Shown here: positions 1 to 13,500 of the stretch, piece by piece
Layout of the letters: each line of letters starts with the position of its first letter
How positions within the stretch are numbered: the first letter of the stretch is position 1
Source of the DNA: Unio delphinus
Taxonomy: Eukaryota > Mollusca > Bivalvia > Unionida > Unionidae
Direction of reading: 5' to 3'
DNA: 64,000 nt
NCBI GenBank assembly: GCA_029339505.1
Contig: JAQISU010000022.1
Span: forward strand, 13,160,001-13,224,000
Notes under the pieces: model-generated
What the model was told of the DNA's origin: nothing
Database searches by the model: none
The model's input: the letters and a program-made list of their open reading frames with translations, nothing else
Program-made: the position numbers and the translations under genes

Positions 1-1084
1 TCCAAAAATACTGAAGGCAGAAAAGTTAATCATATGCTAAACCACAAAACAAGTTTGATTATATTCCTATTAAATTGGCATGTAAAGTTATTTTGATATA
101 TAGAATAAAAATTCTAACTTTATTTTTCTGCATTATGTTGTTAAGCAGGAACAACATAAATTGTGTTTTGTTTCCTTTCAAACCTTTAATTCTAAAGAAT
201 TATACAGCAATATATATATAATATATATAAACACAAAAAATTAGAATCTTGTAATGAAAAATGGCTAAACCAGAGTTTATCTGTGCCAATAAATCCCAAA
301 CAAGATTTTTCAAATGGGTTGATTTAAATTTTGACAAAATACCTTCAAAATTACATACTGTTGTATAAACAAAGACTCAATTTTCTGTAAAATCAATTTG
401 TCTTCTTGTAATTTGTTAAACCGTTCCCCAAACCTGTACTCACAATTTGCATTGCTAGTTGAGAGTACCAGGTCACATTTCATCAGCGAAGTAGTTTTAT
501 CTTGTCTTTCAACAGATTAAAGACGTAATGATTTTAATACTCATAATTTCTGAGAAAATAAGTAATTGATTTCTCGTATGTCTCACTGGATCTAACAAAG
601 TTTAAGGTTTGCAAGGCCATCCGGTAAACGGATACGCTTTGCCACCATTTTGTTGGCCTCTTCTGATGCTAGACTAGTTTTCATGTAAGAAAATATTGCA
701 CTGACTGAAAATAAGTCTCCTAGACAAATCTAATCTACTGGACATTTGGATTGACTTAGCATACATGTTTATTCCAAGCAACTAAATAATCCATACTGCA
801 CCCTACAAATATTCAAGTTATAACTTGATAAATTAAACTCATGATCAGTTTAGTTGAGATTCAATTGCGTTATTGTTTCAGGCATCATGTAGTGGTGAAT
901 ATTCCCATGTTTTTCAGGGTTGGGGGAAGAAATTATCATTTCTGTTGAAATTTTCCAGATGCATTGGAACCCTTGTCTGTATATCCTTTGTTGGCTCACA
1001 ATCTTTCACATCCAAGATCTTAAACTTACACATAAAAAAGACAAAACAGTGAAGACACTTTTTTTAAAATTAAATATTTTAATA
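1..1084. other. 3' flank / probable 3' UTR of the ASB-type gene
   Basis: AT-rich sequence downstream of the stop codon of the minus-strand ankyrin/SOCS gene. I see no other gene in it. The part nearest 1085 is probably 3' UTR; how far the transcript extends cannot be told from sequence alone. Confidence 0.4.
768..773 (-). terminator. candidate polyadenylation signal AATAAA
   Basis: Canonical AATAAA on the minus strand about 312 bases past the stop codon of the ASB-type gene. It is the first canonical hexamer I found downstream; another lies at 119-124. The hexamer is common by chance in AT-rich DNA. Confidence 0.35.
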
Positions 1085-1530
1085 CTATCCAATGAGGACT
1101 AGATAATCTTTTACAGTCTGTGGTAGCGGCAATAACTCTGACTTTACAAGTATGAAGCCATCTAGTTTATCTCTAACAACAATCCTACACAAAGCTTTCA
1201 AAGATCTTGGATTACGAGTCATATTATGTAAATTTGCTTTGAACTTTGCATAATCATCATCATCCGATTCCACAGAACAAGAATGTCGATGAATTTTCTT
1301 GATGGTGGATAATACTAGGGCTGGTTCTGCAACACGGAAAAGCTGACTTTGGAATAATGGACTGCATGCATTTAGAGATTTTAACAACCAATGGCGATGG
1401 TCATTATTACTCAAGTCGAATCCTATTCCAGAGGAAATTAATGCACGAATCACAGAAAATCTTTCATCCAGTTTCTCTTCGCCATTTCTTTTGTCAATGT
1501 GATGAAGTTCATAGCAAATAGGTAGTCGTC
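1085..1530 (-). CDS. ASB-type gene exon 6 (terminal): last ankyrin segment and SOCS box
   Basis: 446 nt, incoming phase 1. The acceptor is a T-rich tract followed by CAG at 1533-1531, and translation ends at TAG 1087-1085. It encodes residues 206-353: a degenerate ankyrin segment, an acidic linker with ESDDDD, and the SOCS box (BC box [10 protein letters not shown], Cul5-like LPLP). Confidence 0.9.
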
Positions 1531-4500
1531 CTGAAAAAAAAAATCAAATATTGACCATAGCTACTGAACGTACAATGGTCTGTCAACTAAAGATTATCAT
1601 ACATGCTCGCTTGCAAGTTGAGTAATGAACAAAGATTCTGATGTGACTAGGCATAATGCACCTGCAGATCAGGGTTTATGTTCTGATTACTCTTAACGAA
1701 CTGCACAAACCAAGATTTCCCAGCGAATTATGTGATGGCATTTCTGGGTCTGTGCAGTTTTCAGTTGGGCTTGTAAGCAATTCACTGCGACATATTACGG
1801 CAAAGCAAGTGATGTTAACGTCTATTCAAATTTAGAGAATGATGATGAAGTACCAAATATACTTGCTCAAATTCCACTGGCAGTACTGGATCTTAAGTTT
1901 CTTAGGATTAATCAGCAGAACAAACAACACAGACCCTGATATGTCACTGCACTTTATGATGACAGATCGGGGTTTATGCTGTTTTTTGCAGTTGGTGTCA
2001 AGTTGTAAGCAAACACATATACCAGTTGTTGATTCTGATCAGTTTTGAAAGGATATAATTACACTAAAGGGAGCTGTTAACACTCCTTCTAGGCACGAAA
2101 CACACACACACACACAAGGACGATCCATCCTTACATACATCAGGCACTGTTTTGAATGTCGGTTATGATGAAATGTATTTCTGCAATAACCTTGAAACTA
2201 CTAGCCTGGTGATACAAGTAAAATTAAGACAATTTAGAGGAGAAAAAAAACCCAGTTCTAATTACCATATTTATCTGATACATTCATGTACATGTATATA
2301 TTCAGTATCATTTGGTGGTACCACAACTCAAAAGTGACTCTGTGATGCAAACTTAAGGTCAAGCTTTACAAAAAAAGGGCTTGCAAAACATTTTTGAAAC
2401 CTATCAAGATGTATGTAAACATGAACTACAATATCAAATATATAATGATAAGATTTAAAAATTCTGTAAAATAATAAAGGTAACAAATGTAAAATTCTTA
2501 AAACAAGGTCCATCCTTGATGACAAGAAAACTGCATCATTTGTCTTGCACAATTTTGGCAAATATTTACTTTCAATTACTTTAATCTGTTAACAAGCCCA
2601 ATTTATTAAACTGGTTCTCTAGTCTTATCACCCATCCCCTATTTTTTTTTAGACATATTCATTAGACTGGTTCTCAAATCTTGTCAACATTGTCTATATT
2701 TTGGGTGGCCCTCTACAGTTTCATATTTTGCATATGGTTTAAAAATAATTAATAGAATTTCTCTGGTTTTCCTAACTAGCCATATTGGTTATATAAAAAT
2801 TACCTTGTATATCCAATGTACTGTTCAAAGAACATTTAATTCCCTTTATTTTGGTGTATGATTGATGTGTGTTTATGGAGTATACAGCTTGGCCTTCACA
2901 TTTTCACCTTTCAAAAACTGCTACCTAAACTTGAGTCATTTTTACTTTCTGGACTTAACATGTAATATTTAGGGAAAAAAGAGCTAATAACCTTTTTTTT
3001 CTTTACATTTATATATTTCGTAATTCATTTATTGCACTTTCACACCAAAGAATTTTCAGTCCCAGTACATGTAAGCAACATAGAGGTATACCAACATTCT
3101 CTCCACTGTGCATATTGCAAATGTAAACAATTTCGCCTTACACCCACCACTTTCCCTGAAAAGTTTATAATGTAGAAAGCCTGCGTGACAATTTATTGGA
3201 CTGGATTCCTAGTCTTATCACATATATTTGGCAAATTTATCAGATTGGTCCCATAGTCTCATAACCTATTCTCGACTTTTTGATAAATTTATTAGACTGG
3301 TTCCCTACTCTATACAGGGGAAAATTACAGTAATTTTGATGTCAATATTTATCTTCAAGACTATCACAACTACAAGACCTGTGTTATATTTTTCCCACTT
3401 CAATACAATACATGTGTTATATTTTTCCCCACTTCAATACAATACACGTGTTATATTTTTCCCACTTCTATACAATACCAGTCTTATCTTTTTTCCTCTT
3501 CAATCTACACTTTTTGCAGCAGAACCATGTTTATAAAAACTAAGTTTCTTGGAATTACCAATTTACTTAAAACCACCCATACCAAAAATGTCAAAAGAAA
3601 AGAAGCAAGGGACATGTTAGCTGCATATCAATTTTGTGTGTTATGTCCATGAGGTTCATATTTGGGGGCTTGAGAATTTCTTATTTGTGACATGGGGAGA
3701 AGACAGATTTTTATGCCACAAGAACATAAATCCCTTCAGACATGCCAACACTTCCTCAGTGATCTCATTCACTTCTCTATCTCTAACATACAGTCTCATA
3801 ATTTAGGACTCGTCTCAATTTATGTAAAACCACTACCACTACCTAGCCCAACTGCAAAAGGGTGTATTTTGTATTCTAAAACCCCAATCATATTCCAAAG
3901 TCTATCTTGAACAGCTGAGCACAGGAATTGTGTTATTATAAATGCATGATCAGGAAAACTGAATTCTGCCTTTTCTCCAAAACAATGGGGTAATAAAGGT
4001 TTTAAACTAGTCAGAAATATATGAAAGCTTTCTCCCTGAATCTGTGAATGAGCTGAGGAAACCTGAATAGTTAAATCTGTTATTTTTTAAAAATAAATAT
4101 AAATATGCTTAAATACCTCTCTTGTCCAAGATGGTAGAGGACAGACCTGCATATAAAAGTTTGTACACTAACTCCTTTCTTATAACGATGTCCTGATTGA
4201 GGTTGTCACATACACAGTGAAGGGCTGGAAAAAAAAGAAGTTATTGAATAAAATAAAGTTTTGATCCCCCCATTCATTTTAATCAAACCTTTCATTACCA
4301 ACCTCCTCTGTTTTTGAAAAATTGACTGGTTAATGCTGCTCAAACAAGGTAAAATACACTGAAACTTGAATTTCCATCATGACAAAGCAAATACTGCACT
4401 CCCCCCATACCCTCCCATCCTCCAACCCTACTTTGCAAACCCAAAGTCCATTCCATATGTTACGGCTATTGGATTTAGTTTATTTATTTTTTATTATCAA

Positions 4501-7500
4501 ATCCAAATTTGTCATTTAGGGTTTAATATTCATTAATTGGGAGATTTTTTCTAGAAAATTCAGGCTGACCTAGACTCTAGTTGTAAACAGGCTGACCTTG
4601 GCTTGTTTACCTCATTATCTGACCTTGCTTCAGATTGATAAACAGATCTTTAAAACAATTGGTTAATTTCAAGGACATCTTTATATTTTTAGTTATTGGG
4701 GATGGTTTTTCTTCTTGATCATTCTTTTAGTACGTGACTTGCTGAAGGTAGTCTCTTTTTGTGACCTTCCATGAATTTCTATCAATTTCTAGAAAATCAC
4801 GTGATCACTTGTTTACTTAAGAAAAACAGTTATATAAACTGTTGTTTGGGATAGAACAGTTCAGTAGAATCTCTGGGCTTTAAGTTATTAGTTGTGTATT
4901 TATGTTTGAGTTATAATTATTTTGTTCTGGACATTGTGTCAATTCACTGAAGAAAGAAGATTTATTTATCTATTTGGAGGAGAAAACATGTGCTCATAAT
5001 TCATTTGGATGATAATAAAACAAGAACTGTATCACGTGACATTGTCAGCCATTTTGGATTACATCGTCAAGATTCGAACCTGGAACTATTAGAACATTTA
5101 TTTATCAGGACTCTTACAATTCCATTAGTGGATTATTATTATGAAATCTATATTGGATTAATGTTGGATTTGATTCTCTAAAACTGTAAGTTTATTTATT
5201 TTATGAAAATAATTGTACTTAATAAATTCATTGTTCAAGTTATACAAGCTTGTTAGTTTTCACTCTTTCTGTGTTGCTGCTTATTCGAGCCTAAGCACGT
5301 AACACATACCACATACACTCGTATTGTAAGTAGAGTCTGACTGCAAGTTACAATGACCCAATTTATTCCATTTCTACTTGTATCTCCCAATATGTTTTTG
5401 CACTTGGCACAATATCTTAATTCAATTTATTTTAAATTCAGTGGGACACACCATTCCACAGTCTGATTATCAATCACATTACATCCCCCCCTCTCAAAAC
5501 AAAGTATTGTTTCTGGGGCAATTTTAGAAAGAGTGCATTTATCAGTACTGAAACCATTGTAATGTTAAATTTGTTATTTTAAAAAACTTTAGCATATACG
5601 TCAGGTCAAATATCGATATTAAAATTGAAAATTTAATTTCATTTATTTTTACAAGCTGGGTTTTAACATCCCATTTTAAAAATGATTCGTACTAGTCTGT
5701 ACATTTGCTACATTTGTTATAAAATACAATTTCTAAATGGAAAGAGATAAATAATCTGACCATTATATTCAACTGTAACATTTACATAAGGATTGTATGC
5801 ATTGTATTATACCTCGAAAGGCAAAGTAATTCACATGGAGACCATATTAAGCTTTAAAGCTATTTAAGTTGGTAATAGTTCTGTAAGCATATCACAAAAT
5901 ACATTTATGTTCAAACCATTTCCTATTGAAATCTAGAACATTCTTCACCATTAATTTGGAGTTCTTCTACCATGCAAGGTAAGTTTTTCTCTATTAATAA
6001 CAGTTTCCAAACCAGTAAAACATCATGCCAAAAAGCATTTTTGTCTTTTTTGTATAAGGCATCTTATTTTCATTTAATAAGAAATGGTATGTAATCTCAC
6101 ACATTTCATAGTCAAATAGATTTTAAAAGAACTCAATGAATCCATGTTATTTTCCAGACTAAATATAAATTTATCAATATCTACCAAACCATCTTTAGGA
6201 AAGGTTTGCATCATAACCTCTCTTTTAACTTTCTCCAGTTTTGATTTACATGTAAAGGTAAAAATCATTTTATTCAATTCTCTGATAACATTTCATGGAG
6301 GATTTCATAAAATTATAAAACTTTGGAATCATTCAAGATTTCAAGACTGTTATTTTACGAATTGGTGCTAAGGATGTTTTACATAAGTTTTAATCATATC
6401 TGTTTCTTTTTTTTCAAAATTAATTCTTACTATATTATCAAAATCCACTCCACAATGTTGAGTTCTATCCTGAAATCCTTGTAAAGTTTAATGCTTCAAT
6501 AGATGATTCCAAGGATTCCAATGATTAAAATAGTGTCATCTGCAAACTATGACAGTAAATATTTGTTTCCTTTAGCTTGATGTTGTTGTACGGTTTGCCA
6601 TTTTTCAGCACAAGATGGGACTATACATGGCAGCCAGTATAAATAGTGGAGGAAGAACCCAGGAAACCCCCGGAAAGAACCATTGACCCATGAGAAGCTT
6701 TCTCACATACCCACATTAGCTGAACCTGAGACTTGAACCCATGCAGAGGTGAGATAAGTGATTCATAACGATGAGTGCTTTAGGCCACTCGGCGGCCCTT
6801 CTTTGGCTTGATACCTGTTGTATTGTTTTTTATTTCTCTTTAATAGTACAGACAATATTTCTGCACATAATATTAGATATATGAAGATATTGTATCACCC
6901 TGTTGACAACCTCTGTAAATTTTGATGAGATAACATCACAAAGTTTTAGTCCAGTGCCTTATACTTGGGCAATAATGAACAAAGTTAAAACATTATGAAT
7001 AAATTTACATGAAACAGAATCAAATGCTTTTCAAGCTCAACCAATAGTATTACACACATAATTTGCAACTCTTCTGTAATGTGCTTACTATGATATGTTA
7101 CCTTTGTATTCGCCAATGTATCTTACTTTTTACAAAACCAATTTTATCATCAGACATTATTTCATTCAGTACTGTTGTAATTCTTTTGGCAATATATTCC
7201 AATTTTTATAAATGAAACAGATTTTCTGCAGTATGACTGGCTGTAAATGATCTTGTGATAATGATATGGAATTTTTTACACATCGATAAATTCTGGGACT
7301 ATTTTCAGTTTTTGTAGTTTGCAATTTAAATTAACATTTCTAACATTGTGAAACGATTGTTTCATCTTATAAATTTTCTTTTCAGCAAATTATACCCTTT
7401 TTATACTTTTAAAATATTCTTTGATTGAAATGCATAATTTACAATTGGGCGTTTGTCTGCTACACAGTTGTGAAAAATGGCAGATTGCGGTGACTTTTCA

Positions 7501-10500
7501 TGCAATTGTTTTAACAATTAGATGACAAAGAGTTAAAATAAATAAATGCAGCGATTGAGGCAGATGAAGATGAATTTGACAATATTGCATTGAAAATTAC
7601 AAATGCTGAAAATGAAACAGAACTGAGATTAATAAATTCCCTCACGCGGCACCCCATGGTCTCAGTCACCCTAGCCATACATCACAACAAAAATAGCATG
7701 GGAAGTGGACCAGTCAATTTTGAGGCTGCTGTGGATACAAACCAAAAATCAAAAATTTGATGTGTGGGTGTTTGAATGCATGGTGTGAATTTGACCACTT
7801 ACACAAAAGTAATAACAAATATTTATGGGACCATTAATCAAAGACTGAATAAAGTTTCTAAATATTAAAACTACCATCTCCACCAATGTGACTTAACACT
7901 ACTGAAAAATACATATAATAATAATCCAAAAAGGTGATTAATTTAAATTATTTTGCATGTGTAGTCATTAATTCCTTCCAGTACTCCAGCACTCAACTAT
8001 GCGACCAAACAAAACATATGGCTGGTTTTGCGAGCAACTCTACATTTAACAATTGCACATTTAATTTCACATCAGAAAGGGTCTTGATAAGTATTAATGC
8101 AGTTGAAAAATATGTAAAATGTTATTCCTGTATAGGACATACAAAAATAAAAAAAAAGAATGTTATTTTTTATATGAAAAGAAATGTGCTGACATCACGG
8201 GTGGCCACTGTCTAAGATGTTAAGTATGAAGATTCCGCATAAATGAAACTGTGACTGTAGCATACATGCCAACTCCTGACGAGGAAAAAAGCGTAATCCA
8301 GGCTTAAAAGGCGTAATCAACATATAACATGCTAAAATTTCAATAAACAATTATTTATTTGCCCATCTCGTCTTTTAACATCCTTTACTGTTTAAAGTTT
8401 TCATATGTAGCCTTACACACTAGACTAAAATCCATCTTTTACTGCCAAATATTAAAATTCTTTCCACATGGCCTGAAATAGATGTCACATGATGCTGTAC
8501 TTGTGTTTTCATATAAATGAGGATTCATAAAAAAAAATCTGCCCTTTTCTAATCCACATACAACCCCTGACGAGGAAATGGTGTAATCCAAGTGGTAAAA
8601 AAGCGGAATCCAGGCAAAAAAAAGCGTAATCAACATACAACATGCTTAAATTTCAATAAACAACGATTATTTGCCCTTCTCGTCTTTTAACATCCGTTAC
8701 TGTTTCAAGTTTTCATATGTAGCACTTTTAGCTTTACACACATTGACTAGAAACCATCTTAAGACTTTTAGCGCTAAATTTTAAGTCTTTCCACACAGAC
8801 GGAAATAGCTGTATCATGATGCTGTACTCTTCACTTAATATTTAGAAAATTCTGTTATATTTTGTTTTGGGGTTTTTGCGGTTGCCTTTTTCTAATTTAT
8901 CTGGAAAATTTTGAAAGAGGATATTTTTGCTCACATAAATCCATAGATTAAAATAAAATATACTTTTTAAGCACTAAAATATCTTTAGACTGGTTCTGCA
9001 AGAAATATGAATTAGAACATGTAATCTGTGCATAAAGATTAAATTTGGAAAACCAGTCTGCTCTCTCCTCACTAAGCACAGGGCTTGAATTTAACACAAA
9101 TTTCTTGGTAGCCAGAAGGACTAGTGTACTGAGAAATTTACTAGTCCTGTTGAATATTTATTAGTCCTGTCTACAAAACTATGTCACACACTTGTATTGA
9201 GATTAACAACAATCTTCTTTCATAAATAGCATTATCATAATGAAATGCAGAGATACAAAAGTATAAATCCTACTTCTAATCATCAATCAGTCAATTAACA
9301 TTTTTTGCTTCTCAATATAATCTAGATCCAATTCCAGAAAGGGATCCAGGTGTCCTTTCTCGTCCTCAACCTGCAATCTGGGTCCATATGGGGTTTGTTC
9401 TGGTCTCCTTACCCGTCTCTCTGAAACATTCCATGAATGTATTGCTGGTGATGGATCATATGTTGGAATGTCATTTGTATGGAACATTATAAAGAGTAGG
9501 TCGGACAGAACCCAAACAAGATCTCCAGTCAGTCTTCACCATTTTCATCTCCAATTCAATTTTAAAGTTTGAACAACCCGCAACAAAACTGGATGTTTTC
9601 TGTGTTTGTTTTTGCGAATTCTATACACCAGTTACACCGCATAACGTTCTTGTCCTCGTCATAATTCAGCCATTCCCTGTCTTTTGTCCATGTCTTCTGA
9701 AATGTCTGATTACGCTTTTCCTTATCATAAGAATTATTCTTCTCTTTTATGTCATTTTCATTCGACTTCTGTTGTTTTTTTTTACCAGAGGCTGAACACC
9801 TTTTATAAAACGCCACATTTTGCCTGTCTTATAAGGCGGGAATTGTGCCTCTTCTTGAAATACAAAATGTTACAGTATACTTGACACAAAATATTTAAAG
9901 TAAGAAAAGGAATGGCAGTGTCCTGTATATAAGAAAATCCGAGCAAGAAACAAGTTTCAAAACACGTGTCTTTATGCCCCGCCCCCCCCCCATTAAATGG
10001 CATCTCCCTAATAAAGTCTTGACTTCAGCGGATGTTCTGCTGGATCAAAGAAGTGGCTATTTTAAATAGTTAGTTAGTTTTGCCCGTCACCCCTGCCAGG
10101 GTATAGGCCGCCCACAAAAGATCGCCAGAGGCTTCTGTCCTGTGCCATCCCCTCAAGCTGACTCCAGGTGTAACCCATCTTAGTGATGTCTGCCTCAAGG
10201 TCGCGTCGCCAGGTGTTTCTTGGTCGTCCCCTTCTCCTCTTACCTTGAGGGTTCCACCTCAATGCCTGTCTGGTAATGTTGGTTCGCGGCTTACGTAGGG
10301 TGTGTCCTATCCAACCCCACCTTCTCTTCTTTATCTCATCCTCTATTGGAAGCTGGGAGGTTCTCTGCCACAAGTTGTTGTTGCTGATGGTGTCTGGCCA
10401 GCGGATCTGGAGAATTCTTCTTAGGCAGCTGTTGATGAAAGTCTGAACTCTCTTTACTGTGGACTTGGTGGTTCTCTAAGTCTCTGCCCCATACAGTAGG

Positions 10501-13500
10501 ACTGACTTCACGTTGGAGTTGAACAGTCTGATTTTGGTAGTCAAGGAAATTTGTTTGGAGCTCCAGATGTTCTTGAGCTGAATGAAAGCTGCTCTCGCCT
10601 TTCCGATCCTTGCCTTGACATCTGTGTCTGTGCCACCCTGCTGGTTGAAAATGCTGCCTAGATACGTGAAGGACTCCACCTCTTCCAGGGGACTTCCCTG
10701 CAGTGTGACTGGGTTGTTACTGGTATAGTTGATCTTGAGGATCTTGGTCTTGTCTTTATGGATGTTGAGGCCCACCTGTGCAGATGTGGCTGCCAGTATG
10801 TCGATCTTGTTCTGCATTTGCTGCTGACTGTGGGACACGAGCGTTAGGTCATCAGCAAAGTCCAGGTCCTCAAGTTGACTCCACAATGTCCACTGGATAC
10901 CATTTCTTCGCCCACTGGTGGTCGTCGTCATAATCCAATCAATGACAAGAAGAAAGAGAAATGGTGACAGCAAGCAGCCTTGCCTGACACCAGTCCGCAC
11001 TAGGAAGGTGTCTGTGTGCTGTCCTGCATGAACAACTCTACATGACATTCCGTTGTAGGTGTTTTTGATCAGGTTCACCAGCTTGGTTGGAATGCCATAA
11101 TGGCGAAGAAGTTTCCAGAGTGTCTCTCAGTCTACGCTGTCAAATGCCTTCTCATAATCGACAAAGTTGATGTTGAGCGAAGATTCCACTCCAATGACTG
11201 CTCGACTATGATGCGAAGAGTAGCTTTTTGGTCCGTACACGATCTGTTTTGCCGGAATCCTGCTTGCTCATCTCGTAACTGGGGGTCGACGGCCTCCTTC
11301 ATCCTCTCCAAGAGGACCCGGTTGAAGACTTTTCCTGGTACTGACAAGAGTGTGATTCCTCTGTAGTTGGAGCAGTTGCTGAGGTCGCCTTTCTTTGGGA
11401 TCTTGATGAGGTGTCCCTCCTTCCAGTCAGTTGGTATTTCTTCTTCCTCCCATATCTTCACAAAAAGAGGGTATAGCATTTCCACTGAAGTCTCTATGTC
11501 TGCTCTGAGGGCTTCTGCTGGTATGTCATCAGGCCCAGCAGCCTTGCCGTTCTTCAGCTGGGTGATGGCTTTCTTGATCTCGTCTCTGGTGGGATTGTCA
11601 CAACTTATAGGGAGATCTGCGTTGGCTGGCTGGATTTCTGGTGGATTTGGTGGTGCTGTCCTGTTCAACAGTTCTTCAAAATGTTCTGCCCATCTATTCA
11701 TTTGGTGTTCTGTACTTGGTATGGTCTTTCCCTGCTTGTCCTTTATGGGTCTCTCTGTATTACTGTACTTGCCGAAAAGCTTCTTGGTGATGTCATACAG
11801 CTTCTTCATGTTTCCACTTCCAGCCGCTTCTTCTGCCTCTGCTGCCAGTCCTTCAAGGTAATTTCTCTTGTCTATCTTGATGGTTCTTTTCACTTCTCTG
11901 TGGGCATCAGTGTACTCTTTTTGTGCCTGTACTTTTTTAGTTCTTGTCTTACTGTTATTTACTGCTGCTTTTTTCTGTTTACGCTCCTGGATTTTGCACA
12001 ATGTTTTGGCTGAAATCCATTCTTTCTGTTGGTGTTTCATGGGGCCTAGTACTTCTTGGCATATTGATTTTACTGCCTCCTTTACTGTCTTCCATATGTT
12101 GTTCACGCTGTCTACCTTGTCTTCAAGCAGCTCTTCTAACACCTGGTACTTGTTGTTAAGAGTAAGTCTGTATTCTTCTTTAGTATTTGCATCTCTCAAC
12201 AGACCGATGTTGTACCTTGTTTTCTTCTCTTTTGGGCCCATCCAGTTCTTCTTCAGCTTAAGTTTAAGCCTTGCAACAACTAAGTGGTGGTCAGATGCCA
12301 CATCTGCTCCCCTCTTCACCCTCACATCTTGCAGGGATCTTCTGAACTTCTTGGCTGTGCAGATGTGGTCAATCTGATTTTCTGTTACATGGTCTGGTGA
12401 TATCCATGTGCTCTTGTGGATTCTCTTGTGGGGAAAGATGGTACCTCCGATGACCAGGTCGTTCAGTGCACAGAGGTCTGCAAATCTCTCCCCATTTTCG
12501 TTCATCTCCCCTAGGCCATGGACCCCCATAACATGTTCATACCCTGTGTTGTCTGACCCAACTTTGGCATTGAAGTCACCCATGACGATGTTGATGTCTT
12601 TGTCTGGGTAATTCTCTACTATGTTCTGTAGTCTGTTGTAAAACTGGTCCTTATCTTTTTCTTCGCTGTCATTTGTTGTGGAGCATAGCACTGTATGACG
12701 TTCATTTTTATTTTCTTCTTCTTGGTCCTAAATGTTGCAGTGAGGTTTCTGGACCCAAGTGGTTCCCATCCAGTTAGTGCATTATATGCTTGCTTCGACA
12801 GCATGAGCCCTACCCCTTGTGTATGAGGCGCATTCTCTTCCTCATGTCCTGAATACAGTAGTATCTCTCCTGTCATCAGTCTTCTTTGTCCAGATTGAAT
12901 CCATCTCGTCTCGCTGATGCCCAGTAGGGATATGTTGTAGCTTCTCATCTCTGCTGCTACCTGTGCTGTTTTTCCTGCCTAATACATTGTCCTCACTTTC
13001 CATGTTGCGATGTTAATACTCCTGTTTGATAGAAGGGTGGTCTGCTTTATGGCTTCCGCGGGCTCGCGGCTTTCACCACGGCTATTTTAAACACTGTTAT
13101 AAAATATTAACATCAAAAGATAATGTTAGTTTCAATGTGTGTTCCCATCAAACAAAGCCATCTGACGGCGCATTGTATTCAACTGCTCCAATTACGGTCT
13201 CATCATTAACAGCATAAGTTTAGTAAGTGTTCTTAATAAATCGGACCTCAATGTATTGTTGAAATTAATAATAAGCAGGAAAATTTTCAAATAATCTATG
13301 CCCATGCTAAGATATTTTAATTTCCAACAAACGTATGGCATTTTGCTTGGATATATCAATGTGTATTCGATAATTTTTTTCAGTCTTATATGGGGAAAAT
13401 ATAAAAAAACAATTTTTATTGTCATAGAAAAAGTAATTGCATGGAAATGATATGTCAGTAATGTGATAATAATAAATTGATCTATTTCTTATAATTATTT

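Larger units (their letters stand above)
1531..4116 (-). other. ASB-type gene intron 5
   Basis: GT-AG intron of 2586 bp. It holds a diverged dispersed repeat (1660-2050), several ~45 bp related segments containing 'ttattagactggttc' (2596-2700 and 3190-3320) and a ~32 bp tandem repeat (3385-3500). No exon-like sequence seen. Confidence 0.8.

Noticed and set aside
11367..12377. Long plus-strand open frames (164-169 codons)
   Set aside because: They are antisense shadows of the LINE endonuclease/RT coding sequence on the minus strand.
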